Assembly: GCF_013415845.1 (NCBI RefSeq)
Contig: NZ_CP058907.1
Location: forward strand, 2,418,001-2,482,000
DNA length: 64,000 bases
Reading direction: 5' to 3'
DNA from: Rhodopseudomonas palustris
GTDB lineage: Bacteria > Pseudomonadota > Alphaproteobacteria > Rhizobiales > Xanthobacteraceae
Positions 33,870-42,646 of the stretch are shown here, piece by piece. The translations under genes were made by a program, and so were the position numbers. Every line of letters begins with the position of its first letter. Within the stretch, counting starts at the first letter, position 1. The notes beneath the pieces were generated by a model. It searched no databases. It was given only the letters and a program-made list of their open reading frames with translations, and was not told the origin of the DNA.

Positions 33870-36548
33870 ATGTCCGGTATCGTTCTTTCCAACGCCGTCC
33901 GCCAAAATCTTTCTTCGCTCCAGGCCACGGCTGACTTGCTCGCCACCACCCAAAGCCGCCTCTCGTCCGGCAAGAAGGTGAACACGGCGCTCGACAATCC
34001 GACCAACTTCTTCACCGCTGCTTCGCTCGACAGCCGCGCCAGCGACATCAACAACCTGCTCGATGGCATCGGCAACGGCGTGCAGATCCTGCAGGCCGCC
34101 AACACCGGTATCACCTCGCTGAACAAGCTGGTGGACAGCGCCAAGTCGATCGCCAACCAGGCTCTGCAGACCGTCGCTGGCTACGCCACCAAGTCGAACG
34201 TGTCGGCGACCATCTCCGGCGCCACTGCTGACGACCTCCGCGGCACCCAGAGCTTCAGCAACGCCGTTGCCAGCAGCAACGTGGTGTTCGACGGCACCGC
34301 CGGCGGCACCACCACTGCCTCCGCCACCGACCTGCTGGGCGGCATTGCCGTCAGCATCGCTGCGGCGACCGCCGTCACCGTCGTCGGTGCCGCCGACAAC
34401 ACCGCACTCGGCAGTGCGCTGACCATCGGCACTGCCAGCGGCCCGGCGACCACCACCAGCAAGATCAGCGATCTGACCAACGGTCTGACCGCGACTGCGA
34501 CCGGCCCTGCTTCCGGCGACGCGATCACCGTCAACGGCAAGACCATCACCTTCACTACCGCTGGTACGGCGAAGGCGGACTCCGAAGGCAACTACACGAT
34601 CGGCCTCGATCAGGACCTGACGGCCCTGACCAAGACCATCGACGCGATGAACAACAACACGACCAACGCGTCGACCGTCACCGGCGGCAAGCTGGAGTTG
34701 CACTCGGGCACCAACAGCCCGCTCACCATCAGCGACAACGCTGGCGGCGCGGTGCTGGCCAAGCTCGGCCTGGGCGGCTCGACCCAGTTCAAGGTCGACA
34801 CCGCGGCGGCCACCAGCGCGGCGGCGAACATCTCGGGCACGACCCAGCTGTTCAACAGCCACGGTGGTCTGTCTTCGACCGCGATTGCTGACGGCACCAC
34901 GCTGTCGGTGAACGGCAAGACCATCACCTTCAAGACCTCCGATGCCCCGCAGGGTAACAACATTGCCTCCGGCACTGGCGTTCTCGGCCGCATCGGCACC
35001 GACGGCAACGGCAACTCGACGATCTATCTCGGCAACCAGAGCAACTTCACCAACGCGACCGTGGGTGACGTTCTGACCGCGATCGATCTCGCAAATGGCG
35101 TGAAGTCGGCTTCGATCTCGAACGGCGTGGCGACGATCTCGACCAGCGCCGGCCAGACCCCGTCGTCTGTCTCCGGTGGCATCGTCACCATCAACAGCTC
35201 GTCGGGCGCCGACCTCAATCTGACCGGTCCGACCGATCTGCTCAAGAACCTCGGCCTGACCACTGCGACCGGCTCGGGCCCGCTGACCCTGACCAAGCAG
35301 CGCACCACCGACGGCACCACGCTGGGTACGCTGATCCAGGACGGCTCGACCCTGAACGTGAACGGCCACACCATCACGTTCAAGAACGCAGCGGTGCCGA
35401 GCGCCTCTGCATCGCACACCGGCATTTCCGGCAACGTCGAAACCGACGGCAACGGCAACTCGACGGTGTACCTGCAGAAGGGCACCCTCGACGACGTGCT
35501 GAAGGCGGTCGACCTCGCCACCGGCGTGCGTAAGGCGACCCTGGGCAATGCCGGCGCGGTGATCTCCACCGCGAGCGGTGCGGCCAACTCGTCGATCACC
35601 AGCGGCATGCTGAAGCTCTCGACTGGTCTGCAGTCCGACCTCAGCATCACCGGCACCGGCAACGCGATGTCGGCGCTCGGCCTGACCGGCCCGAGCGGCA
35701 CCGACAGCTCGTTCTCCGCGACCCGCGGTGCGAGCGCCGGCAGCCTGAACGGCAAGACGCTGAGCTTCACCTCCTTCAACGGCGGTGCGGGCGTCAACGT
35801 CACGTTCGGTGATGGCACCAACGGCACCGTCAAGTCGCTGGCCCAGCTCAACGTCGCGCTGGCCGCCAACAACATGTCGGCGTCGATCGACAACGCCACC
35901 GGCAAGCTGACGATCTCGACCTCCAACGACTACGCTTCCCACACCATGGGCGGCAACGAAGGTGGCGTGCTCGGCGGCACTGCGCTGACCACGCTGACCT
36001 TCACGACGCCTCAGGCGCCGGTCGCGGACGTCAACGCGCAGAACACCCGCGCGGGCCTGGTCAAGCAGTTCAACGACATCCTGAACCAGATCAAGACCAC
36101 GGCTCAGGATGCTTCGTTCAACGGCGTCAACCTGCTGAACGGCGACAACCTGAAGCTGGTGTTCAACGAAACCGGCAAGTCGACGATCTCGATCCAGGGC
36201 GTCACCTTCGACCCGACCGGCCTCGGTCTGTCGAACCTGAGCTCGGGCGTCGACTTCATCGACAACAACGCCACCAACGCCGTGCTGACCAAGCTGAGCA
36301 CCGCCTCGACCACGCTGCGGTCGCAGGCCTCGGCGTTCGGTTCGAACCTGTCGGTGGTGCAGGCGCGTCAGGACTTCTCGAAGAGCCTGATCAACGTGCT
36401 GCAGACCGGATCGGCCAACCTGACGCTGGCTGACACCAACGAGGAAGCGGCGAACAGCCAGGCGCTGTCGACCCGTCAGTCGATCGCGGTGTCGGCGCTG
36501 TCGCTGGCCAACCAGTCGCAGCAGGGCGTCCTGCAGTTGCTGCGCTAA
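33870..36548 (+). CDS. fliC: Long flagellin with repeated surface domain
   Basis: The 892-residue flagellin has conserved D0/D1 helices at both ends: SNAVRQNLSSLQATADLLATT... LSSGKKVNTALDNP at the N-terminus and NLTLADTNEEAANSQALSTR...LALANQSQQ-type residues at the C-terminus. Typical flagellins are 300-500 residues. The extra length (about 200-710) is Gly/Ser/Thr/Asn-rich and holds four imperfect copies of a module starting V-N-G-K-T-I-T-F, like the flagellin IN motif. Export is by the flagellar type III system from an N-terminal signal. FlbT, which controls flagellin mRNA, is encoded next. A strong terminator follows. Confidence 0.93.
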   Translation: MSGIVLSNAVRQNLSSLQATADLLATTQSRLSSGKKVNTALDNPTNFFTAASLDSRASDINNLLDGIGNGVQILQAANTGITSLNKLVDSAKSIANQALQTVAGYATKSNVSATISGATADDLRGTQSFSNAVASSNVVFDGTAGGTTTASATDLLGGIAVSIAAATAVTVVGAADNTALGSALTIGTASGPATTTSKISDLTNGLTATATGPASGDAITVNGKTITFTTAGTAKADSEGNYTIGLDQDLTALTKTIDAMNNNTTNASTVTGGKLELHSGTNSPLTISDNAGGAVLAKLGLGGSTQFKVDTAAATSAAANISGTTQLFNSHGGLSSTAIADGTTLSVNGKTITFKTSDAPQGNNIASGTGVLGRIGTDGNGNSTIYLGNQSNFTNATVGDVLTAIDLANGVKSASISNGVATISTSAGQTPSSVSGGIVTINSSSGADLNLTGPTDLLKNLGLTTATGSGPLTLTKQRTTDGTTLGTLIQDGSTLNVNGHTITFKNAAVPSASASHTGISGNVETDGNGNSTVYLQKGTLDDVLKAVDLATGVRKATLGNAGAVISTASGAANSSITSGMLKLSTGLQSDLSITGTGNAMSALGLTGPSGTDSSFSATRGASAGSLNGKTLSFTSFNGGAGVNVTFGDGTNGTVKSLAQLNVALAANNMSASIDNATGKLTISTSNDYASHTMGGNEGGVLGGTALTTLTFTTPQAPVADVNAQNTRAGLVKQFNDILNQIKTTAQDASFNGVNLLNGDNLKLVFNETGKSTISIQGVTFDPTGLGLSNLSSGVDFIDNNATNAVLTKLSTASTTLRSQASAFGSNLSVVQARQDFSKSLINVLQTGSANLTLADTNEEAANSQALSTRQSIAVSALSLANQSQQGVLQLLR

Positions 36549-36555
36549 CGACAAC

Positions 36556-36597
36556 GAACGGGCCGGCGGCGGAAACGTCGCCGGCCTGTTCTTCTTC
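36556..36597 (+). terminator. Intrinsic terminator after flagellin
   Basis: A 15-bp stem (36556-36570 with 36577-36591, two G-U pairs) carries a 6-base loop and runs into TTCTTCT. It should end most flagellin transcripts and reduce read-through into flbT, whose ribosome site follows about 10 bases later. Confidence 0.85.
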
Positions 36598-36616
36598 TAA
36601 ATCCAGGAGAGACCAG

Positions 36617-37171
36617 ATGCCGTTGACCGAGATGACCGAACTCCTCGCCGCCAAGTCGCCGCGGCGGAAGGGGTCATCCGGACTGAAGATCACGTTGAAG
36701 CCGTTCGAGCGCATCGAAATCGGCGGTCTGACGCTGGTCAACGGATGGACGGAATCGTCGACCTTCTCGATCGAAGGCATTGCGCCGGTGCTGCGCCAGG
36801 CCAACACCATTCTGGAAGACCGCGCCGACACCGCTCTGAGGCAGGTGTATCTGCGGCTTCAGAAACTCTATCTGCGCCGCGATGGCGCAACCATCGAATC
36901 CTATTTAGAAGCGGCCGAGCGCCTGCTGGCGGAGATGCCCGCGGCTGCGCAGGCCGTCGACAAGGCTGGCAAGGCGATCGCTGAAGATCGGCTTTATGCC
37001 GCGCTGAAGGTGTATCGCGATCTGCTCGACGAGACCGACCCCAGTTGGTCGGCAGACGAATCCGAGCCGGCTCCGATCAAGCAGGGCACGCGCGAGGTTC
37101 AGCCCTCGGTCGAATTCGTCCGCGATCGCCGCCGCTATCGTGCTGGTCAGTCGCGCAGCCATGCAGGGTAG
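36617..37171 (+). CDS. flbT: Flagellin regulator FlbT
   Basis: The 184-residue protein contains the FlbT pattern: LKITLKPFERIEIGGLTLVN, then VLRQANTILEDRADTALRQVYLRLQ and LYAALKVYRDLL. FlbT binds flagellin mRNA and represses (or in some species stimulates) its translation. Compared with the usual 130-150 residues it has about 22 extra N-terminal residues and a basic C-terminal tail (DRRRYRAGQSRS). AGGAGA precedes the ATG. No flaF gene is beside it, unlike in many alphaproteobacteria. Confidence 0.8.
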   Translation: MPLTEMTELLAAKSPRRKGSSGLKITLKPFERIEIGGLTLVNGWTESSTFSIEGIAPVLRQANTILEDRADTALRQVYLRLQKLYLRRDGATIESYLEAAERLLAEMPAAAQAVDKAGKAIAEDRLYAALKVYRDLLDETDPSWSADESEPAPIKQGTREVQPSVEFVRDRRRYRAGQSRSHAG

Positions 37172-37225
37172 CTCTGCATCACCAAAAGTGGGGATGACGA
37201 CTCTCTCGAGCCCGCTCTAGCTTCC

Positions 37226-37237
37226 CGTAAATTTACG
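37226..37237. promoter_or_regulatory. AT-rich perfect palindrome before a LuxR-type gene
   Basis: CGTAAATTTACG is a perfect 12-base palindrome located 64 bases before the LuxR-type gene at 37301 and 55 bases after flbT. It could be an operator for that gene, perhaps for self-regulation. No further support is visible. Confidence 0.3.
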
Positions 37238-37300
37238 AGGTCTCGCGCGATTCGGCTCTGCGCGGAGACGTTTCAAGAACCGGTCAGACATTCGCACATC

Positions 37301-38047
37301 ATGTTGGGCTCGCAGCTATCGAAGATCATCAAAGGGGTCGGCATCAGCGCCCTCGTGATCGATCGCGACGGCAAGATTCTCGAGTCCAGCGAAGAGACCG
37401 GCGCGCCCGCCACGTCGAAGGCGAAGAGCAAGCTCGGCAAGAGCTATTTCGATGCCTGCATCCGGCCGGATCGGCATTCGCTGGAGCTGCTGCGCGGCTT
37501 CAAGAGCCTCGCCGAGAAGAGCATCGACTTCTTCTCGACAGTGAGTTGGCGCGAGGAAGACGGCGAGCGGAAGCACTTTCTGATCGTCGCGACGCCGAGC
37601 GAGGATGATCCCGACGCGATCGTGGTGCTGCACATCGACCTGTCGGTGCTGCTCGGCGGCCGACAGGAGCTGTCGGCGCTGATGATCGGGCAGGGCGCTG
37701 CCGCCGCAGCTCAAGCCGAAGCTGCGATGATTGGGGCGGTGCGCGGTGCGATCGTCGAGGCGCTCGCTGCCTCGCATGACCGCACGCCGACGCTGACGAT
37801 TCCCAAGCCGCCGGTCGCAGACCACAACGTGTTCAGCGAGCTGACGCCGTCGCAATTGGAGCTGCTGCCCTATCTCGCCAGCGGCAAAAGCAATCGTCAG
37901 ATCGCCAAAGAACGCGACATGAGCGAGTTCACCATCAAGTCGCAGGTGGCGGGCATCATTCAAAAGCTCAACGTCGCCAACCGGACCCAGGCGGCGCTGC
38001 TCGCGATGCGCAACAGCGAAGCGCTCGGCATGCGCAGGCCCGCCTAA
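37301..38047 (+). CDS. LuxR-family regulator with PAS-like N-terminal domain
   Basis: The 248-residue regulator starts with a PAS-like sensor (about 1-115: GISALVIDRDGKILESSEE, FLIVATPSEDDPDAIVVLHID), a linker, and a C-terminal LuxR helix-turn-helix (about 180-240: LTPSQLELLPYLASGKSNRQ, IAKERDMSEFTIKSQVAGII). The ligand is unknown. The location directly after flagellin-flbT suggests a motility or surface-lifestyle regulator, but this is inference only. Confidence 0.85.
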   Translation: MLGSQLSKIIKGVGISALVIDRDGKILESSEETGAPATSKAKSKLGKSYFDACIRPDRHSLELLRGFKSLAEKSIDFFSTVSWREEDGERKHFLIVATPSEDDPDAIVVLHIDLSVLLGGRQELSALMIGQGAAAAAQAEAAMIGAVRGAIVEALAASHDRTPTLTIPKPPVADHNVFSELTPSQLELLPYLASGKSNRQIAKERDMSEFTIKSQVAGIIQKLNVANRTQAALLAMRNSEALGMRRPA

Positions 38048-38280
38048 GCGGCGCGACAGAAAACGCGGGCTAGTCGTCCGCTCGTCCGTTGGCGCGCCGT
38101 TCTTCCTTCTTACTCCACGTCGGCGATTCCAAGCGGGCGATGCGCGGCGAGTTGCGCGTGGTGCGGCCGCGACGCGCGGGTGTGGCAAATCGTCCGAGTT
38201 GATTTTCAATCGCGTCAGATGTTGTTCGACCTCGGAGTGCGGGCACGCGTCCGTGGCGTGGGCTGTCGCAGTGGGGACTG

Positions 38281-38934
38281 GTGACGATCGTGAGTGACGC
38301 TTCTCGGATCGACGACGCTGTACGCGTCATGGTCGAGACGCTCGACGCGGTTTCGGTCCACACCGTGGTGCTTGGCGGCGATGGCCGCTGCATCAGCATC
38401 TCGCCCTGCGCCGAGACGCTGTTGTCGAACGGCTCGCCGCTCACCGTGCAGATGGAGCGGCTGCGCCGCAGCAAGACCTCGAGCGCGGTTGCCGAATGCC
38501 CGCGGCTCGGAAGTGCGGTCGACATCGACCTTGATCTGCAGCCGTGCATCGACTGCGTCACGCGCCGCAACGCCAGTGCGCCGTGCCTCGGCAGTTGCGC
38601 GATCTCGATCTCCGGCCCAAACGATGCTGCCATCCATCTGCGGCTGACGTCGATCCCTCCCGCGGACCAGCAGGCGTTGACCGGTGCAGCCGCGATGGCG
38701 GTGATCCGGCCGCTGACGGTGCAGCATTCGGCAGAGTTGCTCCCCGACATCGCCGTGCTGCTGACTGCGGCCGAGCGCGAGGTCGCGACCGAACTCCTCA
38801 GCGGCCGGCGGCCTGCCGAGATCGCACAGCTTCGCGGCGTCTCGATCGGCACGATCCGGTCGCAGATCAAGCGCATCTACGCCAAGCTCGGCGTTTCGGG
38901 CCTGGTCGAGTTCATCGCCCGCGCACGGCGGTGA
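38281..38934 (+). CDS. Cys-rich LuxR-family regulator
   Basis: The 217-residue regulator has a PAS-like N-terminal region and a LuxR helix-turn-helix (about 160-217: LTAAEREVATELLSGRRPAE, VSIGTIRSQIKRIYAKLGV). It has seven Cys residues before the DNA-binding domain, with C89-x2-C92-x9-C102-x3-C106 clustered in a possible metal or iron-sulphur site. The start is uncertain between GTG 38281 and GTG 38290. It is in tandem with another LuxR-type gene, separated by 233 bases, and is convergent with the AraC gene. Confidence 0.82.
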   Translation: MTIVSDASRIDDAVRVMVETLDAVSVHTVVLGGDGRCISISPCAETLLSNGSPLTVQMERLRRSKTSSAVAECPRLGSAVDIDLDLQPCIDCVTRRNASAPCLGSCAISISGPNDAAIHLRLTSIPPADQQALTGAAAMAVIRPLTVQHSAELLPDIAVLLTAAEREVATELLSGRRPAEIAQLRGVSIGTIRSQIKRIYAKLGVSGLVEFIARARR

Positions 38935-38964
38935 CGCGCACACCAGACTGAATTGGACGATCTC

Positions 38965-39957
38965 TCAGCCGGCGCGGGTTTCGCGGCGGAACGCGCCGGG
39001 GCTGCGCGCCATCCATTTGCGGAATGCGCGGTGGAACGCGCTGGGTTCGGCGAAGCCGAGATCGGCCGCGATGTCGCCGACCGGCTTTTCGTTCTCGGCG
39101 AGCCAGCGGATCGCAAGCGCACGGCGGATCTCGTCCTTGATGGTCTGGTAGGTTTGCCCTTCGGCGCGCAGCCGGCGGCGCAGTGTCGAGGCCGGGATCT
39201 TCATCTGCTTCGCCAGCGTCTCGAAGTTCGGCCACGCGGTCGGCGGCTTGGCGCGCAGCGTGGTGCGGATCGCTGCGGTGAGGGTGGCGTCGTGGCGATA
39301 GCGCACCAGGATGTTGGCCGGCGCCAGCCGCAGAAACTCCTTCAGCGCCCGCTCGGTGCGCGTGGTGCGCAGATCGAGATAGCTGGCGTCGAACGCCAGT
39401 GCGCTTTGCGGCTGACCGAACCGCACCGGCGCGCCGAAGAACGAGCGATAGTCGGCGGCCACGGCCGGCGGGCCGCAGGCGAAATCGACCCGGCGCAGCG
39501 GCAGCCGACGGCCGACCAGCCAGCAGGCGATGCCGTGCACCACGATCCAGAAGGTGCGATAGGCGAAGGCCGAGCGCGGCGCAGTTTTGTCGTGGAGCAC
39601 GATGCGGGCGAGGCCGCCCTCGACCCGCAGCTCGCCGTAAGGATCGTCCAGCGCCACCTTCAGGAACCGCAGCGCGCGGTTCAGGGCCTGCCGCAGCGTA
39701 CTGGCGTTCAGCACCGCGTGGCACAGCAGCGTGAACGAGCCGGGCCGCATCGGCCGCCCGCCGAGGCCGAAGAACTCGTCGTCCATCGCCGCAGCCACCG
39801 CCAGCCACAGCGCGCCGAACTGCGCTGCCGACACGCGCTCGCGGACCACCTCGGGCAGGCCGGCGGCCGCGAACACCGGGCCGGGCGCAACGCCGGCCCG
39901 GTGCAGGCAGTCGGCGACCTCTTCCACGAACAGGGGCGCGATCGTCCGCCGCTCCAT
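38965..39957 (-). CDS. AraC-family transcriptional regulator
   Basis: The 330-residue regulator has an N-terminal domain of the OruR/ArgR-like AraC type (about 20-200: FGALWLAVAAAMDDEFFGLG, MRPGSFTLLCHAVLNASTL) and a C-terminal AraC DNA-binding domain (about 230-330: MKIPASTLRRRLRAEGQTYQ, VGDIAADLGFAEPSAFHRAF, W-R-R-PGAFRR-like end). It is divergent from the acyl-CoA operon beginning at 40111 and is the likely activator of that operon in response to a fatty or related acid. Confidence 0.92.
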   Translation of the reverse strand: MERRTIAPLFVEEVADCLHRAGVAPGPVFAAAGLPEVVRERVSAAQFGALWLAVAAAMDDEFFGLGGRPMRPGSFTLLCHAVLNASTLRQALNRALRFLKVALDDPYGELRVEGGLARIVLHDKTAPRSAFAYRTFWIVVHGIACWLVGRRLPLRRVDFACGPPAVAADYRSFFGAPVRFGQPQSALAFDASYLDLRTTRTERALKEFLRLAPANILVRYRHDATLTAAIRTTLRAKPPTAWPNFETLAKQMKIPASTLRRRLRAEGQTYQTIKDEIRRALAIRWLAENEKPVGDIAADLGFAEPSAFHRAFRKWMARSPGAFRRETRAG

Positions 39958-39999
39958 TCGTCCGCTCCTTCCTCAAAAGTGGCAAAACCGATCACAAAT

Positions 40000-40019
40000 C
40001 TAGGTCAGTTTGGTCCTAG
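40000..40019. promoter_or_regulatory. Inverted repeat in the araC-type/acyl-CoA ligase divergent region
   Basis: CTAGG and CCTAG flank a 10-base spacer midway between the two divergent genes (gap 39958-40110). Further arms GTGGC (39979-39983) and GCCAC (40023-40027) lie outside, but not symmetrically. It is in the position expected for the AraC-type regulator's site. Weak evidence. Confidence 0.3.
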
Positions 40020-40110
40020 AAAGCCACAGGGCTCCGCCGCTTAATCCGCGGCCGTGAATCCATTCGCGTCAGCCCCTCGTGCCAACAACGAGGGCAGGGG
40101 AAGAAACACC

Positions 40111-41802
40111 ATGAGCAACACCCATCCTGCGGTCGCAGCCATTGAAGATTATGCCGACGTCCTGGCGCGGTTCCGCCGCGAGGACCTCGAAGCCCTGTTC
40201 GACGGCAACTTCGCGACCGGCATCAACGTCTGCATCGAATGCTGCGACCGTCACGTCGCCGGCGGCGGCACGGCACTGGATTGGGAGAGCCAGGACGGCC
40301 GCACCGCGTCCTTCAGCTTTGCCGAGATGAAGGACTATGCGGCCCGCGTCGCCAATCTGCTGGTCGCGCAGGGCGTGAAGCCCGGCGACGTCGTCGCCGG
40401 CATGCTGCCGCGGACGCCCGAACTGCTGGCGCTGATCCTCGGCACCTGGCGCGCCGGCGCGGTGTATCAGCCGCTGTTCACCGCTTTCGGTCCGAAGGCG
40501 ATCGAACACCGCGTCAAGATGAGCGCCGCCAAGCTGGTGGTCACCGATCTGGCCAACCGCGCCAAGCTCGCCGACGTCGCCGATTGCCCGACCGTGGCGA
40601 TCGTGCTCCGGCCCGGCGAGACCGCGCCGCTCGGCGATCTCGATTTCCATGCCGAGATAGCGGCGCAATCGACCGAATTCGCGCCGGTGCTGCGCAAGGG
40701 CACCGACCTGTTCCTGATGATGTCGACCTCCGGCACCACCGGTCTGCCGAAGGGCGTGCCGGTGCCGATCAACGCGCTGCCGGCGTTCTATTCGTACATC
40801 CGTGATGCGGTCGATCTGCGCGCGGGCGACATCTTCTGGAACATCGCCGATCCGGGCTGGGCCTATGGCTTGTACTACGCGGTCACTGGCCCGCTGCTGC
40901 ACGGCCACGCCACCACCTTCTACGACGGTCCGTTCACCGCCGAGAGCACCTATAGCCTGATCAAGCGCCGCGGCATTACCAACCTCGCCGGTGCGCCGAC
41001 CGCGTATCGGCTGCTGATCGCAGCGGGTCCGGAAGCGGCGGCGCCGGTGAAGGGCCAGCTCCGCGTCGTCTCTAGCGCCGGCGAGCCGCTCAATCCCGAA
41101 GTGATCCGCTGGTTTGCCGAGCATCTCGCCGCGCCGATCCACGATCATTACGGCCAGACCGAACTCGGCATGGTGGTCAACAATCATCACCGCCTGCGCC
41201 ACACCGTGCATCCGGGTTCCGCCGGGCTCGCGATGCCGGGCTTCCGCGTCGCGGTGCTCGACGAGCACAGCAACGAACTGCCGCCGAACGTCCCGGGCGT
41301 GCTCAGCGTCGATTTGAAGCGTTCGCCGCTGATGTGGTTCTCCGGCTACTGGCAGCAGGAGACGCCGGCGATCGAAGGCGGTTACTACCGCACCGGCGAC
41401 ACCGTCGAACTGGAGCCGGATGGGTCGATCAGCTTCGTCGGCCGGGCCGACGACGTCATCACCTCGTCGGGCTATCGCATCGGTCCGTTCGACGTCGAGA
41501 GCGCGCTGATCGAGCACGCCGCGGTGATCGAGGCGGCGGTGATCGGCAAGCCCGATCCCGAGCGCACCGAGATCGTCAAAGCCTATGTGGTGCTCGCCAA
41601 GGACGTGACGCCGAGCGAGGCGCTGGCCGAGGAGCTGCGGCAATACGTCAAGAAGCGGCTCTCCGCGCACGCCTATCCGCGCGAGATCGAATTCCTGGAG
41701 CAGCTCCCGAAGACGCCGAGCGGCAAGCTGCAGCGCTTCATTCTGCGCAAGCGCGACACTGAACCCGCGAGCACGACCCAGGGCTCTTCTTCTGCAGCTT
41801 GA
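40111..41802 (+). CDS. Acyl-CoA synthetase (AMP-forming)
   Basis: The 563-residue enzyme activates a carboxylic acid to its CoA thioester with ATP. Motifs are STSGTTGLPKG (A3), HDHYGQTELG (A5), YRTGD (A7), FVGRADDVITSSGYRIGPFD (A8) and PKTPSGK (A10). The Lys of A10 lies in the PKT/P-x4-GK pattern that Pat acetyltransferases are known to modify in R. palustris acyl-CoA synthetases, so activity may be controlled by acetylation. AGGGGAAG precedes the ATG. It heads a four-gene operon. The sequence is nearest to medium-chain or acetate-type ligases; the acid is not certain. Confidence 0.9.
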   Translation: MSNTHPAVAAIEDYADVLARFRREDLEALFDGNFATGINVCIECCDRHVAGGGTALDWESQDGRTASFSFAEMKDYAARVANLLVAQGVKPGDVVAGMLPRTPELLALILGTWRAGAVYQPLFTAFGPKAIEHRVKMSAAKLVVTDLANRAKLADVADCPTVAIVLRPGETAPLGDLDFHAEIAAQSTEFAPVLRKGTDLFLMMSTSGTTGLPKGVPVPINALPAFYSYIRDAVDLRAGDIFWNIADPGWAYGLYYAVTGPLLHGHATTFYDGPFTAESTYSLIKRRGITNLAGAPTAYRLLIAAGPEAAAPVKGQLRVVSSAGEPLNPEVIRWFAEHLAAPIHDHYGQTELGMVVNNHHRLRHTVHPGSAGLAMPGFRVAVLDEHSNELPPNVPGVLSVDLKRSPLMWFSGYWQQETPAIEGGYYRTGDTVELEPDGSISFVGRADDVITSSGYRIGPFDVESALIEHAAVIEAAVIGKPDPERTEIVKAYVVLAKDVTPSEALAEELRQYVKKRLSAHAYPREIEFLEQLPKTPSGKLQRFILRKRDTEPASTTQGSSSAA

Positions 41803-41820
41803 GAGACGGATTGTATCATC

Positions 41821-42588
41821 ATGAACATTACTGATCGCGTTTTCCTGGTCACTGGCGCTGCCTCCGGTCTCGGCGCTGCCACCGCCCGTACGCTGGTCGC
41901 CGGCGGTGCCAAGGTGGTCGGCCTCGATCTCAACGCCGAAGCCGGCGCCAAGCTCGAACAGGAGCTCGGTGCGAGCTTCCGCTTTCTCGCCACCGACGTC
42001 ACCAAAGCCGAGGATGCCGAGGCGGCGGTGAAGCTCGCCCAAGATGTGTTCGGTCACGTCAACGGGCTGGTGAACTGCGCCGGCGTGGCGCCGGGCGAGA
42101 AGGTGCTCGGCCGCAACGGTCCGCACAAGCTCGACAGCTTCGCCCGGGCGATTACCATCAACCTGATCGGCAGCTTCAACATGATCCGGCTCGCCGCCGA
42201 GGCGATGAGCAAGGAACAGCCGGACGCCGAAGGCGAGCGCGGCGTCATCATCAACACCGCGTCGGTCGCAGCGTTCGACGGCCAGATCGGGCAGGCGGCC
42301 TACTCGGCGTCCAAGGGCGGCGTCGCCGCGATGACGCTGCCGATCGCGCGCGAATTGGCACAGCACGGCATTCGCGTCGTGACGATCGCACCCGGCATCT
42401 TCGAAACGCCGATGATGGCCGGGATGCCGCAGCCGGTGCAGGATGCGCTCGGCAAGAGCGTGCCGTTCCCGCCGCGGCTCGGCCGGCCGGCCGAATATGC
42501 CGCGCTGGTGAAGGCGATCTGCGAGAATACGATGCTGAACGGCGAGGTGATCCGCCTCGACGGTGCACTGCGGATGGCGCCGCGCTAA
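41821..42588 (+). CDS. Type-2 3-hydroxyacyl-CoA dehydrogenase-like SDR
   Basis: The 255-residue short-chain dehydrogenase shows [12 protein letters not shown] (NAD site), NCAG and the catalytic Ser/Tyr/Lys in [12 protein letters not shown]...YSASK. The overall pattern ([35 protein letters not shown]) matches the HSD10/type-2 hydroxyacyl-CoA dehydrogenase group, which oxidises short or 2-methyl-branched 3-hydroxyacyl-CoA. It follows the CoA ligase by 18 bases and precedes a thiolase, which fits the third and fourth steps of a beta-oxidation cycle. A hydratase gene is missing from the operon. Confidence 0.9.
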   Translation: MNITDRVFLVTGAASGLGAATARTLVAGGAKVVGLDLNAEAGAKLEQELGASFRFLATDVTKAEDAEAAVKLAQDVFGHVNGLVNCAGVAPGEKVLGRNGPHKLDSFARAITINLIGSFNMIRLAAEAMSKEQPDAEGERGVIINTASVAAFDGQIGQAAYSASKGGVAAMTLPIARELAQHGIRVVTIAPGIFETPMMAGMPQPVQDALGKSVPFPPRLGRPAEYAALVKAICENTMLNGEVIRLDGALRMAPR

Positions 42589-42646
42589 GGCGCGGCGGTT
42601 TCTCTATCGTCTCGATCAAACAAACCAAGATGCAGGGAGAACTCCC

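Noticed and set aside
33717..36554. Minus-strand ORF of 945 codons opposite the flagellin gene
   Set aside because: It is a mirror of flagellin's regular codon pattern: the sequence is a low-complexity run of Val, Arg, Gly and Ala and has no start signal or known family.
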